In this document: piece by piece, positions 42,326 through 51,062 of the stretch | Layout of the letters: every line of letters starts with the position of its first letter | How positions within the stretch are numbered: the first letter of the stretch is position 1 | NCBI RefSeq assembly: GCF_009870785.1 | Contig: NZ_WTWX01000019.1 | Span: 1-64,000 of the forward strand | Length of the DNA stretch: 64,000 nt | Reading direction: 5' to 3' | DNA from: Paenibacillus sp. An7 | Lineage (GTDB): Bacteria; Bacillota; Bacilli; Paenibacillales; Paenibacillaceae | Position numbers and translations under genes: made by a program | The notes under the pieces: model-generated | Database searches by the model: none | What the model was told of the DNA's origin: nothing | The model's input: only the letters and a program-made list of their open reading frames with translations

Positions 42326-42410
42326 TTTAATTAGTTTTGAATTTTATTTCAATACTAGTTAAGTATAAATTCTGTAATAACATACACAACATTTTAGGAG
42401 GAACATGAAT

Positions 42411-42974
42411 ATGTCTCTAATCGGAAAAGAAGTACAAGAATTTAAAGCGAATGCTTTCCAAAAAGGTGAATTTATCGAAGTAACTGAACAAAACTTTAAA
42501 GGTCAATGGAGCGTAGTATGCTTCTACCCAGCAGACTTCACTTTCGTATGCCCAACTGAACTTGAAGATCTTCAAAATCAATATGCTACACTAAAAAATC
42601 TTGGCGTGGAAGTATACTCTGTATCTACTGATACTCACTTTACACATAAAGCTTGGCACGATCATTCCGAAACTATCGGTAAAATCGAATACATTATGAT
42701 TGGTGACCCTTCTCAAAAAATTTCCCGTATCTTTGATGTACTAGACGAAGAAGCTGGTCTCGCTGACCGCGGTACTTTCATTATTGATCCAGATGGTGTT
42801 ATCCAAACCGTAGAAATCAATGCTGGCGGTATCGGCCGTGACGCAAGTACACTTGTTAACAAAATTAAAGCAGCACAATATGTACGTAACAACCCAGGTG
42901 AAGTTTGCCCGGCTAAATGGCAAGAAGGTAGTGCAACACTGAAACCAAGCCTTGATCTTGTAGGCAAAATCTAA
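42411..42974 (+). CDS. ahpC: Alkyl hydroperoxide reductase peroxiredoxin subunit AhpC
   Basis: AhpC is a typical two-cysteine peroxiredoxin that reduces organic hydroperoxides and H2O2. The peroxidatic Cys lies in [14 protein letters not shown] and the resolving Cys in [11 protein letters not shown]. The start MSLIGKEV at ATG 42411 has AGGAGG nine nt upstream; the ATG six bases earlier is too close. The 187-aa length equals that of B. subtilis AhpC. ahpF follows 13 nt later. Confidence 0.98.
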   Translation: MSLIGKEVQEFKANAFQKGEFIEVTEQNFKGQWSVVCFYPADFTFVCPTELEDLQNQYATLKNLGVEVYSVSTDTHFTHKAWHDHSETIGKIEYIMIGDPSQKISRIFDVLDEEAGLADRGTFIIDPDGVIQTVEINAGGIGRDASTLVNKIKAAQYVRNNPGEVCPAKWQEGSATLKPSLDLVGKI

Positions 42975-42987
42975 GGAGTGCGTCAAT

Positions 42988-44517
42988 ATGATACTAGAAG
43001 CAGATATTAAAGCTCAATTAGAACAATATCTTCAGCTTCTGGAAGGCGACGTAGTACTTAAAGTATGTGCGGGGGACGATGAAGTCTCCCGTGACATGCT
43101 TTCCCTAGTAGACGAGCTTGCTACGATGTCCTCCAGAATTAAAGTTGAAAAAGCACAATTGGAAAGAACACCAAGCTTCAGCGTAAACCGCGTTTCCGAA
43201 GACACTGGTGTTGTTTTTGCAGGTATTCCTTTAGGACATGAATTTACTTCCCTGGTACTCGCTTTGCTTCAAGTAAGCGGCAGACCTCCAAAAGTAGATC
43301 AAAAGGTAATTGATCAAGTGAAAAGCATTCAAGATGAGCTTCATTTTGAATCTTACATCAGCTTGTCTTGCCACAACTGTCCTGATGTCGTTCAAGCGTT
43401 AAACGTAATGAGCGTACTGAATCCTAACATCACACATACCATGATCGATGGTGCTGCATTTAAGGAAGAAGTGGAGAGCAAAGATATTATGGCTGTCCCT
43501 ACTGTTTTCTTGAATGGAGAATCATTCGGAAGCGGCCGTATGACACTGGAAGAAATTCTTGCTAAAGTAGGAAGCACTCCAGATGCATCTGAGTTCAGCA
43601 ATAAAGAACCATATGATGTACTCGTTGTCGGCGGCGGACCAGCAGGTGCTAGTGCTGCTATTTATGCTGCACGTAAAGGGATTCGAACAGGTATTATTGC
43701 AGAACGCTTTGGCGGACAAATTATGGATACACTGGGTATCGAAAACTTTATCAGTGTGAAACATACCGAAGGTCCTAAACTGGCTGCTAGCCTCGAAGAA
43801 CACGTAAAAGAGTACGATATTGATCTGATGAACCTACAGCGTGCAAAACGTCTGGAGAAAAAAGATCTTATCGAAATCGAGCTGGAAAACGGAGCTGTGG
43901 TTAAGAGTAAGACGGTTATTCTTTCCACAGGAGCTAGATGGCGTAATGTTGGTGTACCGGGCGAAGCCGAGTTTAAAAACAAAGGCGTAGCTTACTGCCC
44001 TCACTGCGACGGCCCATTGTTTGAAGGCAAACATGTTGCTGTAATCGGCGGTGGTAACTCTGGTATTGAAGCTGCCATTGACCTTGCTGGTATCGTAAAA
44101 CATGTAACGGTACTTGAGTTTATGCCTGAGCTAAAAGCAGACTCTGTTCTTCAAGAGCGCCTTTACAGCTTGCCAAACGTTACTGTTCTTAAAAATGTTC
44201 AAACCAAGGAAATTACAGGTACCGATAAAGTAAATGGTATTTCCTATATTGAACGCGATACAGGTACTGTTCAACATATCGAACTTCAAGGTGTATTTGT
44301 CCAAATCGGTCTTGTTCCGAATACAGATTGGTTAGGCGACACAGTTGAGCGTACGAGAATGGGCGAAATCGTGGTAGATAAACGCGGAGCAACAAGCCTT
44401 CCTGGCGTATTTGCTGCCGGCGACTGCACAGACAGTGCCTACAAACAAATCATTATCTCGATGGGATCAGGTGCAACAGCTTCACTCGGAGCATTTGATT
44501 ATCTTATCCGCAATTAA
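42988..44517 (+). CDS. ahpF: Alkyl hydroperoxide reductase flavoprotein subunit AhpF
   Basis: AhpF re-reduces AhpC with NAD(P)H. The 509-aa protein has the N-terminal double thioredoxin fold with CHNC, the FAD-binding [19 protein letters not shown], the redox-active CPHCDGP motif (thioredoxin-reductase part) and [10 protein letters not shown] near the C-terminus. ATG with AAGGAGTG upstream. Both genes end at the hairpin 44534-44585. Confidence 0.97.
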   Translation: MILEADIKAQLEQYLQLLEGDVVLKVCAGDDEVSRDMLSLVDELATMSSRIKVEKAQLERTPSFSVNRVSEDTGVVFAGIPLGHEFTSLVLALLQVSGRPPKVDQKVIDQVKSIQDELHFESYISLSCHNCPDVVQALNVMSVLNPNITHTMIDGAAFKEEVESKDIMAVPTVFLNGESFGSGRMTLEEILAKVGSTPDASEFSNKEPYDVLVVGGGPAGASAAIYAARKGIRTGIIAERFGGQIMDTLGIENFISVKHTEGPKLAASLEEHVKEYDIDLMNLQRAKRLEKKDLIEIELENGAVVKSKTVILSTGARWRNVGVPGEAEFKNKGVAYCPHCDGPLFEGKHVAVIGGGNSGIEAAIDLAGIVKHVTVLEFMPELKADSVLQERLYSLPNVTVLKNVQTKEITGTDKVNGISYIERDTGTVQHIELQGVFVQIGLVPNTDWLGDTVERTRMGEIVVDKRGATSLPGVFAAGDCTDSAYKQIIISMGSGATASLGAFDYLIRN

Positions 44518-44533
44518 ATATATTATTTCTCAT

Positions 44534-44585
44534 AAAAACCACAGAATGGTGATTCAGATTATCCATTCTGTGGTTTGTTTGTGTT
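44534..44585. terminator. Terminator after ahpCF
   Basis: A perfect 14-bp stem pairs AAACCACAGAATGG (44536-44549) with its complement at 44563-44576, followed by GTTTGTGTTTTTG. It lies between convergent units and could act on both strands. Confidence 0.8.
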
Positions 44586-44632
44586 TTTGTTTTTGTGTAT
44601 TTAACATCATCTCTCTATTTCGAATATTAAAA

Positions 44633-44827
44633 CTAAAAGATTCGAGATAAGAGAATTACGCCCGCAATGATTCCGACAATAATTAACAAATTAGAAACTT
44701 CACGCCATAATGATGGAACACCATTTTTATGCAGTTCTTCTTCCTTCACGTCAAAGTTTGATTTAGCACTATATGGATCTAAGGGTTTAGAAAATTGGTT
44801 CTGATCTTGGAAGTGATCGGCATTCAT
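44633..44827 (-). CDS. Small single-pass membrane protein, unknown
   Basis: This 64-aa protein is polar for its first 45 residues and ends in one hydrophobic helix (NLLIIVGIIAGVILLSRI), so it is probably tail-anchored. No family is recognised. ATG 44827 has AAGGGGG nine nt upstream and begins 12 nt after the lactonase stop, so the two are co-transcribed. Confidence 0.65.
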   Translation of the reverse strand: MNADHFQDQNQFSKPLDPYSAKSNFDVKEEELHKNGVPSLWREVSNLLIIVGIIAGVILLSRIF

Positions 44828-44839
44828 TGCACTGCCCCC

Positions 44840-45715
44840 TTATTTTTGTTTATAACGGAATGTCGGCATTCCTTTAACGCCCGGTTTGATTCGAAACAGT
44901 CCACCCGCGTGCGGCGTTTTTTTGAGTTGTTCAGCGCTTAGTCCGTTTCGTGCTGTAGTAATATACAGCTCATCTAAATTTTCACCTCCAAAGCAGCAAC
45001 AAGTCACTTGCTCCGCAGGAACCTCTATACGTGAGAGCATTTTTCCTGTGTCCGGATTCCAGCGGCTTACTTGAGATCCGCCCCAATGTGCAATCCAAAT
45101 CATCCCTTCTGCATCTACGGTCATGCCATCAGGGAAACCAACATTGTCAGGAAAATCCACTGCTGTTCTGCGATTAGACACTTTGCCTGTCTTTTCATCA
45201 TAATCAAGCCGGTCTACCTTCCCTGTAGGTGTATCAATATAGTACATTGTTTTATGATCAGGACTCCAACCTAAACCATTAGAGGTGGAAACTTCGGTAA
45301 AGATGGTGCTGACTTCTCCGTCTTCCAGACAATAAAAAGCGCCTTGCTTATTCTTTCCTTCAAGACTCATCGTCCCTGCCCAAAAGCGGCCTGCCGGGTC
45401 ACATTTACCATCGTTAAACCGGTTATCCTTACGACCCTCTTCCGGGTCATGAATAAGCTGAAGCTCTCCCGTCTGGAGGTTGTACACATGATACCCCTCT
45501 CGCAGCGCAACGATAACGCGTTCCTTCTCGTATGGTACAACAGCACCGATATGTTGTCCGATATCATAAACGGTATCCTCGCCCGTCTGCGGATTATAAG
45601 CATGCAGCTTAAAACCTTCAATATCTACCCAAAATAGTCGGCCCACTTTCGCATCCCAGCTGGGCCCTTCTCCAAGCTTCGCTTTTGCATCTAATACAAG
45701 TTCAATTTCTGCCAT
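44840..45715 (-). CDS. SMP-30/gluconolactonase family (LRE-like) protein
   Basis: This 291-aa six-bladed propeller hydrolyses sugar lactones, such as gluconolactone, with a divalent metal. The metal ligands are expected in LGEGPSWD (Glu), RFNDGKCDPAGRFWAGTM (Asn and Asp) and WSPDHKTMYYIDTP/FPDGMTVDAEGM (Asn/Asp). Start ATG 45715 with AAGGAGTG upstream; the longer reading frame lacks a ribosome binding site. It lies near an esterase and a GH42 enzyme, in keeping with sugar catabolism. Confidence 0.9.
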   Translation of the reverse strand: MAEIELVLDAKAKLGEGPSWDAKVGRLFWVDIEGFKLHAYNPQTGEDTVYDIGQHIGAVVPYEKERVIVALREGYHVYNLQTGELQLIHDPEEGRKDNRFNDGKCDPAGRFWAGTMSLEGKNKQGAFYCLEDGEVSTIFTEVSTSNGLGWSPDHKTMYYIDTPTGKVDRLDYDEKTGKVSNRRTAVDFPDNVGFPDGMTVDAEGMIWIAHWGGSQVSRWNPDTGKMLSRIEVPAEQVTCCCFGGENLDELYITTARNGLSAEQLKKTPHAGGLFRIKPGVKGMPTFRYKQK

Positions 45716-45948
45716 CTTAAACACTCCTTCGCTAATCGCTATAACAATTTGGCTGGTATATCTATCCATGTTAATACACGAGATTGACTCTACTTAAACG
45801 CAAGGACTAACACTAATCATCAAGACCATACTGCAGACTTAAAAAAATCCGGGCCTGCACTTCCGTATCAGTAACCAACTCTCTGGTCATTATAAAACTG
45901 CCCTCACCTACAGCCTTAACCCCAAGGCCGACTTATCTTCAAAACTCT

Positions 45949-46743
45949 CTACCATCCCTGCTTCCGAAGCCAGGTAATACATAGTTCCTTCCACTTTCCT
46001 GTTGTTTCTGCGAACTCCTCAGCCAGTCCAATTCCATGCCGTCCTTCTTCAAATACATGAAGCTCATGAGGAACTCTTGATTCACTTAACGCCATAGACA
46101 TAGCAAGACTGTTCTGAACAGGGACTGCCTCATCTGCATACGTGTGCCAAATAAAAGCAGGCGGTGTTTCCTTGAATACTTGCTTTTCGTTACTATACTT
46201 TTGAATGAGATCGCTCGAAGCACCTTTACCAAGCAATGCTTCTCTTGAACCTAAATGACCGTAATCCTCCATCGTAATCACAGGGTAACAAAGAATCATT
46301 GCATCTAGCTTTGAACTCTCCGAGGCTACAGGATCTTCACCTTTCGGATCTTCTGCACCAGGAACCCACGAAGTTCCCGCATTCGCGGTCAAATGTCCGC
46401 CAGCCGAGAATCCGAGCATAGCAATCCGGTTTTTATCAATTCCATATTCCTCTGCATGGGCTCTTACATACTGTATCGCCCGTCTAGCATCAGCGAGAGG
46501 TGCAGGTTCTTTGTGCGGAGAAATTCGGTATTTTAATACAAATGCCGAAATGCCCGCTTCATTCAGCCACTTTGCTACAGGCTCTCCTTCATGATCTGCT
46601 AGATGGCCGTATCCGCCACCTGGGCAGACAATAACCGCACTTTTGGCTCCTTCCGCTAGGTATGCTCTCAGTGTGGGTCGATCTGCTTCATATCCTTCTG
46701 CTGCATAAGGAGGCTGACCAGGCCAAATGAATATTTCAGACAT
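45949..46743 (-). CDS. Alpha/beta hydrolase of the carbohydrate (acetyl) esterase type
   Basis: This 264-aa hydrolase has the oxyanion motif PGGGYGHLADHEG, the nucleophile elbow GFSAGGHLTA, and the last catalytic residues in TYADEAVPVQNSLA and FEEGRHGIGLA. The layout is that of the BD-FAE/acetyl-xylan-esterase-like family often placed in polysaccharide-use clusters. ATG 46743 with AAGGGGAAAG upstream. A cre-like sequence lies 64 bp upstream. Confidence 0.88.
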   Translation of the reverse strand: MSEIFIWPGQPPYAAEGYEADRPTLRAYLAEGAKSAVIVCPGGGYGHLADHEGEPVAKWLNEAGISAFVLKYRISPHKEPAPLADARRAIQYVRAHAEEYGIDKNRIAMLGFSAGGHLTANAGTSWVPGAEDPKGEDPVASESSKLDAMILCYPVITMEDYGHLGSREALLGKGASSDLIQKYSNEKQVFKETPPAFIWHTYADEAVPVQNSLAMSMALSESRVPHELHVFEEGRHGIGLAEEFAETTGKWKELCITWLRKQGW

Positions 46744-46806
46744 TCTTTCCCCTTCTTTCTTCATCCCATGTGTTGTTTTCCCGTCTACCTAACCCATCAT
46801 CCTATA

Positions 46807-46820
46807 TAAAACCGTTTTCA
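46807..46820 (-). promoter_or_regulatory. Possible cre (CcpA) site upstream of the esterase
   Basis: On the minus strand TGAAAACGGTTTTA matches 12 of 14 positions of the catabolite-responsive element WGWAARCGYTWWCW. It lies between the AraC and esterase genes, 64 bp from the latter's start. Confidence 0.4.
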
Positions 46821-46897
46821 TCAATCCTAAAGAAGCATTTTATCTATATATAGTCCCGGTTAAGGCTTCTAAAGCTAAAATGAAATTGTTTCATTTA

Positions 46898-47737
46898 TCA
46901 GTACAATTTACGAAATTGTTCGGGTGTTACCCCTTCGATTTTACGAAACGTAGCTACAAAATGGCTTGCATCCCGGAAGCCGACAACTTCTGCTGTTTCT
47001 TTAACCGTCATATCCGGACGTGATGTGAGAATTTCTTTCGCTCTGCGGATTCGTTTCAGGATGAAATATCCATAGGCAGTCTCTCCAAAAGATTGCTTGA
47101 AAAGGGTATTGACGTATCGGGGACTAACCGACAGTACAGCTGCCATTTCTGATAAGCCAACATTCGGATCACTCAATTTTTCTTCCATAAACTGAAGCAG
47201 TGGAGCAAGCCTTTCAAGAGAGTGAGACAACGAAGGTGAATTTCCTGTCGTTCCATATTTTTTAAGCAACAATAGAAAACGGTACAGGTCCCCAGACGCT
47301 TCAAGACCCGTTAAATCGCGATCACTGCCGATGGACCCAAGAACTTCTTGTCCAAAGAACTGAAGCTCCGACGAAGGGTCCCACTGATAACATGCCGATG
47401 GTTCAAGTTCAAGCGTTGCTAGAATGGCACTCGTCTGCGGACCGCTAAACGTAATATAGAGAGTAGACCACGTAGTACCCGCTTCTAATCTTTTGTATTC
47501 ATGCGGTTCACCTGGGGCCACAAGTACACCGGTTCCAGGGGAAAGCGGGTACGTTTTTCCAGCAAAAGTAAACTCTCCCTCCCCTTCCATGGTCTGCAGC
47601 CAGTGGTAACAAGGATATCCTGTGGAACGCACGATTGATTCTTGATTTAAATTCACTCCAATACTTTCAATATATAATGGCAACGGTTGTTCTCTGCTCG
47701 TCATAAAAAAACGTTGATGTTCTGGAGTAAGCAGCAT
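46898..47737 (-). CDS. AraC family transcriptional regulator (sugar-responsive)
   Basis: This 279-aa protein has an N-terminal cupin-like sensor (WLQTMEGEGEFTFAGKTYPLSPGTGVLVAPGEPHEY) and two helix-turn-helix motifs at the C-terminus (LSEMAAVLSVSPRYVNTLFKQSFGE and VKETAEVVGFRDASHFVATFRKIEGVTPEQFRK). Start ATG with GAGGTG upstream. It is divergent from the GH42 beta-galactosidase gene and probably activates it in response to a sugar. Confidence 0.92.
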   Translation of the reverse strand: MLLTPEHQRFFMTSREQPLPLYIESIGVNLNQESIVRSTGYPCYHWLQTMEGEGEFTFAGKTYPLSPGTGVLVAPGEPHEYKRLEAGTTWSTLYITFSGPQTSAILATLELEPSACYQWDPSSELQFFGQEVLGSIGSDRDLTGLEASGDLYRFLLLLKKYGTTGNSPSLSHSLERLAPLLQFMEEKLSDPNVGLSEMAAVLSVSPRYVNTLFKQSFGETAYGYFILKRIRRAKEILTSRPDMTVKETAEVVGFRDASHFVATFRKIEGVTPEQFRKLY

Positions 47738-47808
47738 TATTTCACCTCAAATATAGTTCCATATTATTATATACGTCTCTACAATTCTTATATTTTAAAA
47801 ATATATCT

Positions 47809-47822
47809 CATGATATATCATG
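47809..47822. promoter_or_regulatory. Palindromic operator candidate upstream of the GH42 gene
   Basis: CATGATATATCATG is a perfect 14-bp palindrome in the 114-bp intergenic region between the AraC gene and the beta-galactosidase gene, 30 bp before the latter's start. Its binding factor is unknown; AraC proteins more often bind direct repeats, so another regulator is possible. Confidence 0.35.
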
Positions 47823-47851
47823 GACTTATTCTTATACAAGAGGTGAATCCA

Positions 47852-49879
47852 TTGATTAGTTCCAAACTTCCTAAAATATTCTACGGCGGCGACTACAATC
47901 CAGAGCAATGGGACAAGGCAACACATCAAGAAGATCTTCGTATGTTCAAAATAGCAGGTATCGATATCGCAACAATTAATGTATTCTCATGGGCTAAAAA
48001 CCAACCTGATGAAATCACCTATCATTTTGAATGGCTTGATGAACTAATTGATAGTCTTTATGAAAGCGGTGTCTATGTTTGTCTAGCAACCAGCACCGCT
48101 GCTCATCCGGCATGGATGGCTACTAAATACCCAGACGTACTCCGTGTAGATCGAGATGGTCGAAAACGGAAGTTTGGCGGACGTCACAACTCCTGTCCAA
48201 ATAGCCCGACCTATCGTTTGTACTCCGAACGAATTGCAGGCAAGCTTGCAGAACGTTACCAAGATCATCCTGCTGTACTTGTATGGCATGTTTCCAATGA
48301 GTATGGCGGTGAGTGTTACTGTGACAACTGTGAACGTGCTTTTCGTGTATGGTTGAAGCAACGTTATCAGAATCTGGATAACCTGAATAAAGCCTGGAAC
48401 ACCGCTTTCTGGGGACATACCTTCTATGACTGGGACGAGATCGTACTCCCAAGCAATCTCAGTGAAGAATGGGGTGAGCGCAGTACCAATTTCCAAGGGA
48501 TTTCCCTTGACTACTCTCGTTTTAATTCGGATAGTATGCTCGCTTGCTACAAGATGGAGTATGATGCAATTAAAAGATACATACCGGATTCTGTGGTAAC
48601 TACGAACTTGATGGGATTCTTCAAACAGCTTGATTATTTCAAATGGGCAAAACATATGGACATCGTATCTTGGGACAGCTACCCGAGTCTCACCACTCCT
48701 CCTAGTGAAACAGCAATGGCAAATGACCTGATGAGAGGTCTAAAAGACGGTATGCCGTTCATGCTGATGGAGCAGACGCCAAGCCAGCAAAACTGGCAGC
48801 CCTACAACTCTTTAAAACGTCCAGGTGTCATGCGTCTCCAAAGCTATCAGACGGTTGCCCATGGAGCAGATACCGTGATGTTCTTCCAGCTTCGCAGATC
48901 CATTGGCGCTTGTGAGAAATACCATGGTGCGGTCATTGAACATGCAGGCCATGAAAATACCCGGGTATTCCGTGAAGTAACTCAGCTAGGACAAGAACTC
49001 GCGAAACTCGGAGATCGAATACTTGACTCTCGTGTAGAATCTAAAGTAGCCATTCTGTTTGATTGGGAAAACTGGTGGGCAATTGAGAAATCAAGCGGTC
49101 CTTCGGTAGCACTAAACTATGTAGAACAAATTCATAAGTACTATGCAGCCTTCTATCGCCAGAATATCCAGGTTGATATGATCAGCGTAGATACGGATCT
49201 TTCTTCCTATGAGGTTGTAGTAGCACCCGTGCTCTACATGGTAAAACCCGGATTCGCCAATAAACTGGAGACATTCACGAAAAACGGCGGCACCTTTGTA
49301 ACTACGTTCTTTAGCGGAGTAGTGAATGAGAATGACCTAGCCACGGTGGGGGGATACCCTGGTGAACTTCGAGATCTTCTCGGTATCTGGGTAGAAGAAA
49401 TCGATGCACTGTTCCCGGACCAGAAGAACAAAATGATGATTAAAAACACATACGGCAAACTTTCGGGCGAGTATGAATGCGGTCTGCTCTGCGATCTGCT
49501 CCATACCGAAGGGGCAGAAGTGATTGCTGAGTATGGTGAAGATTTCTATCAAGGCATGCCATCTTTGACCCGTAATGTATTTGGCCTTGGTGAAGCATAC
49601 TATGTCGCTTCTGATCCAGAAACCAGCTTCCTTGACGGCCTGGTTGATAAAATAAGAGCAGATAAAGGTATTGGACAGACGCTCGTTACACCTGATGGCG
49701 TTGAAGTCAGCCGCCGTGTAAAAGACGGAATCTCTTATCTATTTGTGCTTAACTTCAATAAGGAAGCTTGTTCCTATGATCTAGGGGATGTTCAGGTTGA
49801 GGATCTTCTAACAGGTACTGACCATCAGGGAACGATCCAAATTGAAGGACACGGTGTACAAATACTGCAAGTTAAATAG
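47852..49879 (+). CDS. GH42 beta-galactosidase
   Basis: This 675-aa enzyme hydrolyses terminal beta-galactosides. It has the GH42 start YGGDYNPEQW, the acid/base Glu150 in WHVSNEYGG, the nucleophile Glu307 in MLMEQTPSQQNWQ, and the zinc cluster of four cysteines (Cys115, Cys155, Cys157, Cys160). The start is TTG 47852, preceded by AGAGGTG, which gives the usual N-terminus; the frame open to 47687 encodes an aberrant hydrophobic extension and is not used. No signal peptide is visible, so it acts in the cytoplasm, probably on galacto-oligosaccharides or arabinogalactan fragments. Confidence 0.93.
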   Translation: MISSKLPKIFYGGDYNPEQWDKATHQEDLRMFKIAGIDIATINVFSWAKNQPDEITYHFEWLDELIDSLYESGVYVCLATSTAAHPAWMATKYPDVLRVDRDGRKRKFGGRHNSCPNSPTYRLYSERIAGKLAERYQDHPAVLVWHVSNEYGGECYCDNCERAFRVWLKQRYQNLDNLNKAWNTAFWGHTFYDWDEIVLPSNLSEEWGERSTNFQGISLDYSRFNSDSMLACYKMEYDAIKRYIPDSVVTTNLMGFFKQLDYFKWAKHMDIVSWDSYPSLTTPPSETAMANDLMRGLKDGMPFMLMEQTPSQQNWQPYNSLKRPGVMRLQSYQTVAHGADTVMFFQLRRSIGACEKYHGAVIEHAGHENTRVFREVTQLGQELAKLGDRILDSRVESKVAILFDWENWWAIEKSSGPSVALNYVEQIHKYYAAFYRQNIQVDMISVDTDLSSYEVVVAPVLYMVKPGFANKLETFTKNGGTFVTTFFSGVVNENDLATVGGYPGELRDLLGIWVEEIDALFPDQKNKMMIKNTYGKLSGEYECGLLCDLLHTEGAEVIAEYGEDFYQGMPSLTRNVFGLGEAYYVASDPETSFLDGLVDKIRADKGIGQTLVTPDGVEVSRRVKDGISYLFVLNFNKEACSYDLGDVQVEDLLTGTDHQGTIQIEGHGVQILQVK

Positions 49880-49905
49880 TACGCAGCAGGCGTATTCTAT
49901 ACACG

Positions 49906-49946
49906 TTTTCTTATATCCATTTTCTTATACCCATTTTTTATACCTA
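49906..49946. repeat. Three tandem 14-bp repeats after the GH42 gene
   Basis: TTTTCTTATATCCA (49906-49919), TTTTCTTATACCCA (49920-49933) and TTTTTTATACCTA (49934-49946) lie head to tail directly before the terminator. Confidence 0.6.
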
Positions 49947-49988
49947 TTCCCGTATCACCTGAGTAAGCAGAGGGTGCGGGAATTTTTG
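49946..49988 (+). terminator. Terminator of the GH42 gene
   Basis: ATTCCCG (49946-49952) pairs with CGGGAAT (49977-49983), with partial inner pairing CACCT/AGGGTG, followed by TTTTG. Confidence 0.75.
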
Positions 49989-50075
49989 TTTTCCCTGACT
50001 TTTTGCAGGTAAATAAACGAAAACGAAGAATACAAAAAGAGGATTCGACCAAGCACTGAAGGAGTGAACCAAACG

Positions 50076-50984
50076 ATGACCACTTACCCATTATTAGATG
50101 TGTCTCATCCGGTTGTGAAAAAAGCCCATCATTTCATGTATACCCATGCTCGCTTGCTGGATCGTTACCGTTTCGAATATGCAACAGGACAAAGATCTGC
50201 AGAATCCGTGGTACAAGCGCTTGCCGCTTATCAAAATCAAGATGGCGGTTTTGGGCATGCACTAGAACCCGATATTCGCAGTCCTTTCAGTCAGCCCCAA
50301 GGTGCTGAGTTTGCTCTTCATTTACTAAGTGAAGTTCGCTATTATCCTGAACGTATCCTTACAGGGCTTGGGTTTTTCCTGCAGAAACATGCGAATCCTA
50401 CAACTGGCGGCTGGCCCTATTCTTTTAAGAACGTAAACGATTATCCCCATGCACCCTGGTGGACAACAAAAAAAGATGACACGGCTTCTCTTAATCCATC
50501 AGGTTCTATTATTGGACTGCTATATAAATGTAAGGATTGGCATCCTTTCCTTAGAGAGAACTGGTTTAAAAAATCGGTGGAATTTGTTTGGTATTCCCTC
50601 GAAAACAGTGAACTAGAAGGATATCATACGCTGATTCAAGCCATACATTTTCTCGAAAATCAAGTTGAGAGCGAGCGATCCATTCGGCTCACTCAAAAAC
50701 TCGATCATTTGCTAGAGCAGCATGGTGACATCGAACTGGACCCAGAAGCGACCGGATATGTACAAAAAGTGCTGGACTGGGCGCCTCGTTCAGACAGCTA
50801 TGCAGCTCGATTTATATCCAAGGAAATTACGAAGCAGCATTTGGAGCACCTTCTCTCCTCCCAACAAGAAGACGGCGGCTGGCCAATCTCTTGGCCTGCG
50901 CTAAGTGCAGCAGCCGAAGCAGAATGGCGGGGACATCTCACGATGGAACGACTTAAGACACTCGCTAGTTACGGAATCATCTAA
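50076..50984 (+). CDS. Alpha/alpha-toroid protein (terpenoid cyclase/prenyltransferase-like), unknown function
   Basis: This 302-aa protein has two QW-like repeats typical of terpene cyclase or prenyltransferase alpha/alpha-barrels: AYQNQDGGFGHALEPD near residue 50 and SSQQEDGGWPISWPAL near residue 270, plus GGWPYSF and ATGYVQKVLDW. No DDXDD or DXDD catalytic motif is evident, so cyclase activity is unlikely; such folds also occur in proteins of unknown function and in polysaccharide-degrading enzymes. The ATG at 50076 is preceded by AAGGAG twelve nt upstream; a GTG at 50064 overlaps that site. It is a single gene between the GH42 and uxaA regions. Confidence 0.7.
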   Translation: MTTYPLLDVSHPVVKKAHHFMYTHARLLDRYRFEYATGQRSAESVVQALAAYQNQDGGFGHALEPDIRSPFSQPQGAEFALHLLSEVRYYPERILTGLGFFLQKHANPTTGGWPYSFKNVNDYPHAPWWTTKKDDTASLNPSGSIIGLLYKCKDWHPFLRENWFKKSVEFVWYSLENSELEGYHTLIQAIHFLENQVESERSIRLTQKLDHLLEQHGDIELDPEATGYVQKVLDWAPRSDSYAARFISKEITKQHLEHLLSSQQEDGGWPISWPALSAAAEAEWRGHLTMERLKTLASYGII

Positions 50985-50998
50985 GAGAAGACGCTAGA

Positions 50999-51045
50999 AA
51001 AGGCCGGTAGAGAGATGCTCCTCTCTGCCGACCTTTCTTATTTTT
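50999..51045 (+). terminator. Terminator after the toroid protein gene
   Basis: A 16-bp stem with wobble pairs joins 50999-51014 to 51021-51036 around a 6-nt loop, followed by CTTATTTTT. Confidence 0.75.
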
Positions 51046-51062
51046 CAGAAATGATATTACAT

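Noticed and set aside
46880..46894. ATGAAATTGTTTCAT as an operator of the AraC regulator
   Set aside because: It lies at the 3' end of the AraC gene, and its sequence is simple enough to arise by chance in AT-rich DNA; the cre-like site nearby is the better candidate.
47687..47851. N-terminal extension of the GH42 enzyme
   Set aside because: The 55 extra codons overlap the AraC gene and the promoter region and give an aberrant hydrophobic peptide; TTG 47852 has a proper ribosome binding site.
48083..48655. 190-codon minus-strand frame inside the GH42 gene
   Set aside because: It is the antisense shadow of a well-conserved enzyme and shows no coding features of its own.
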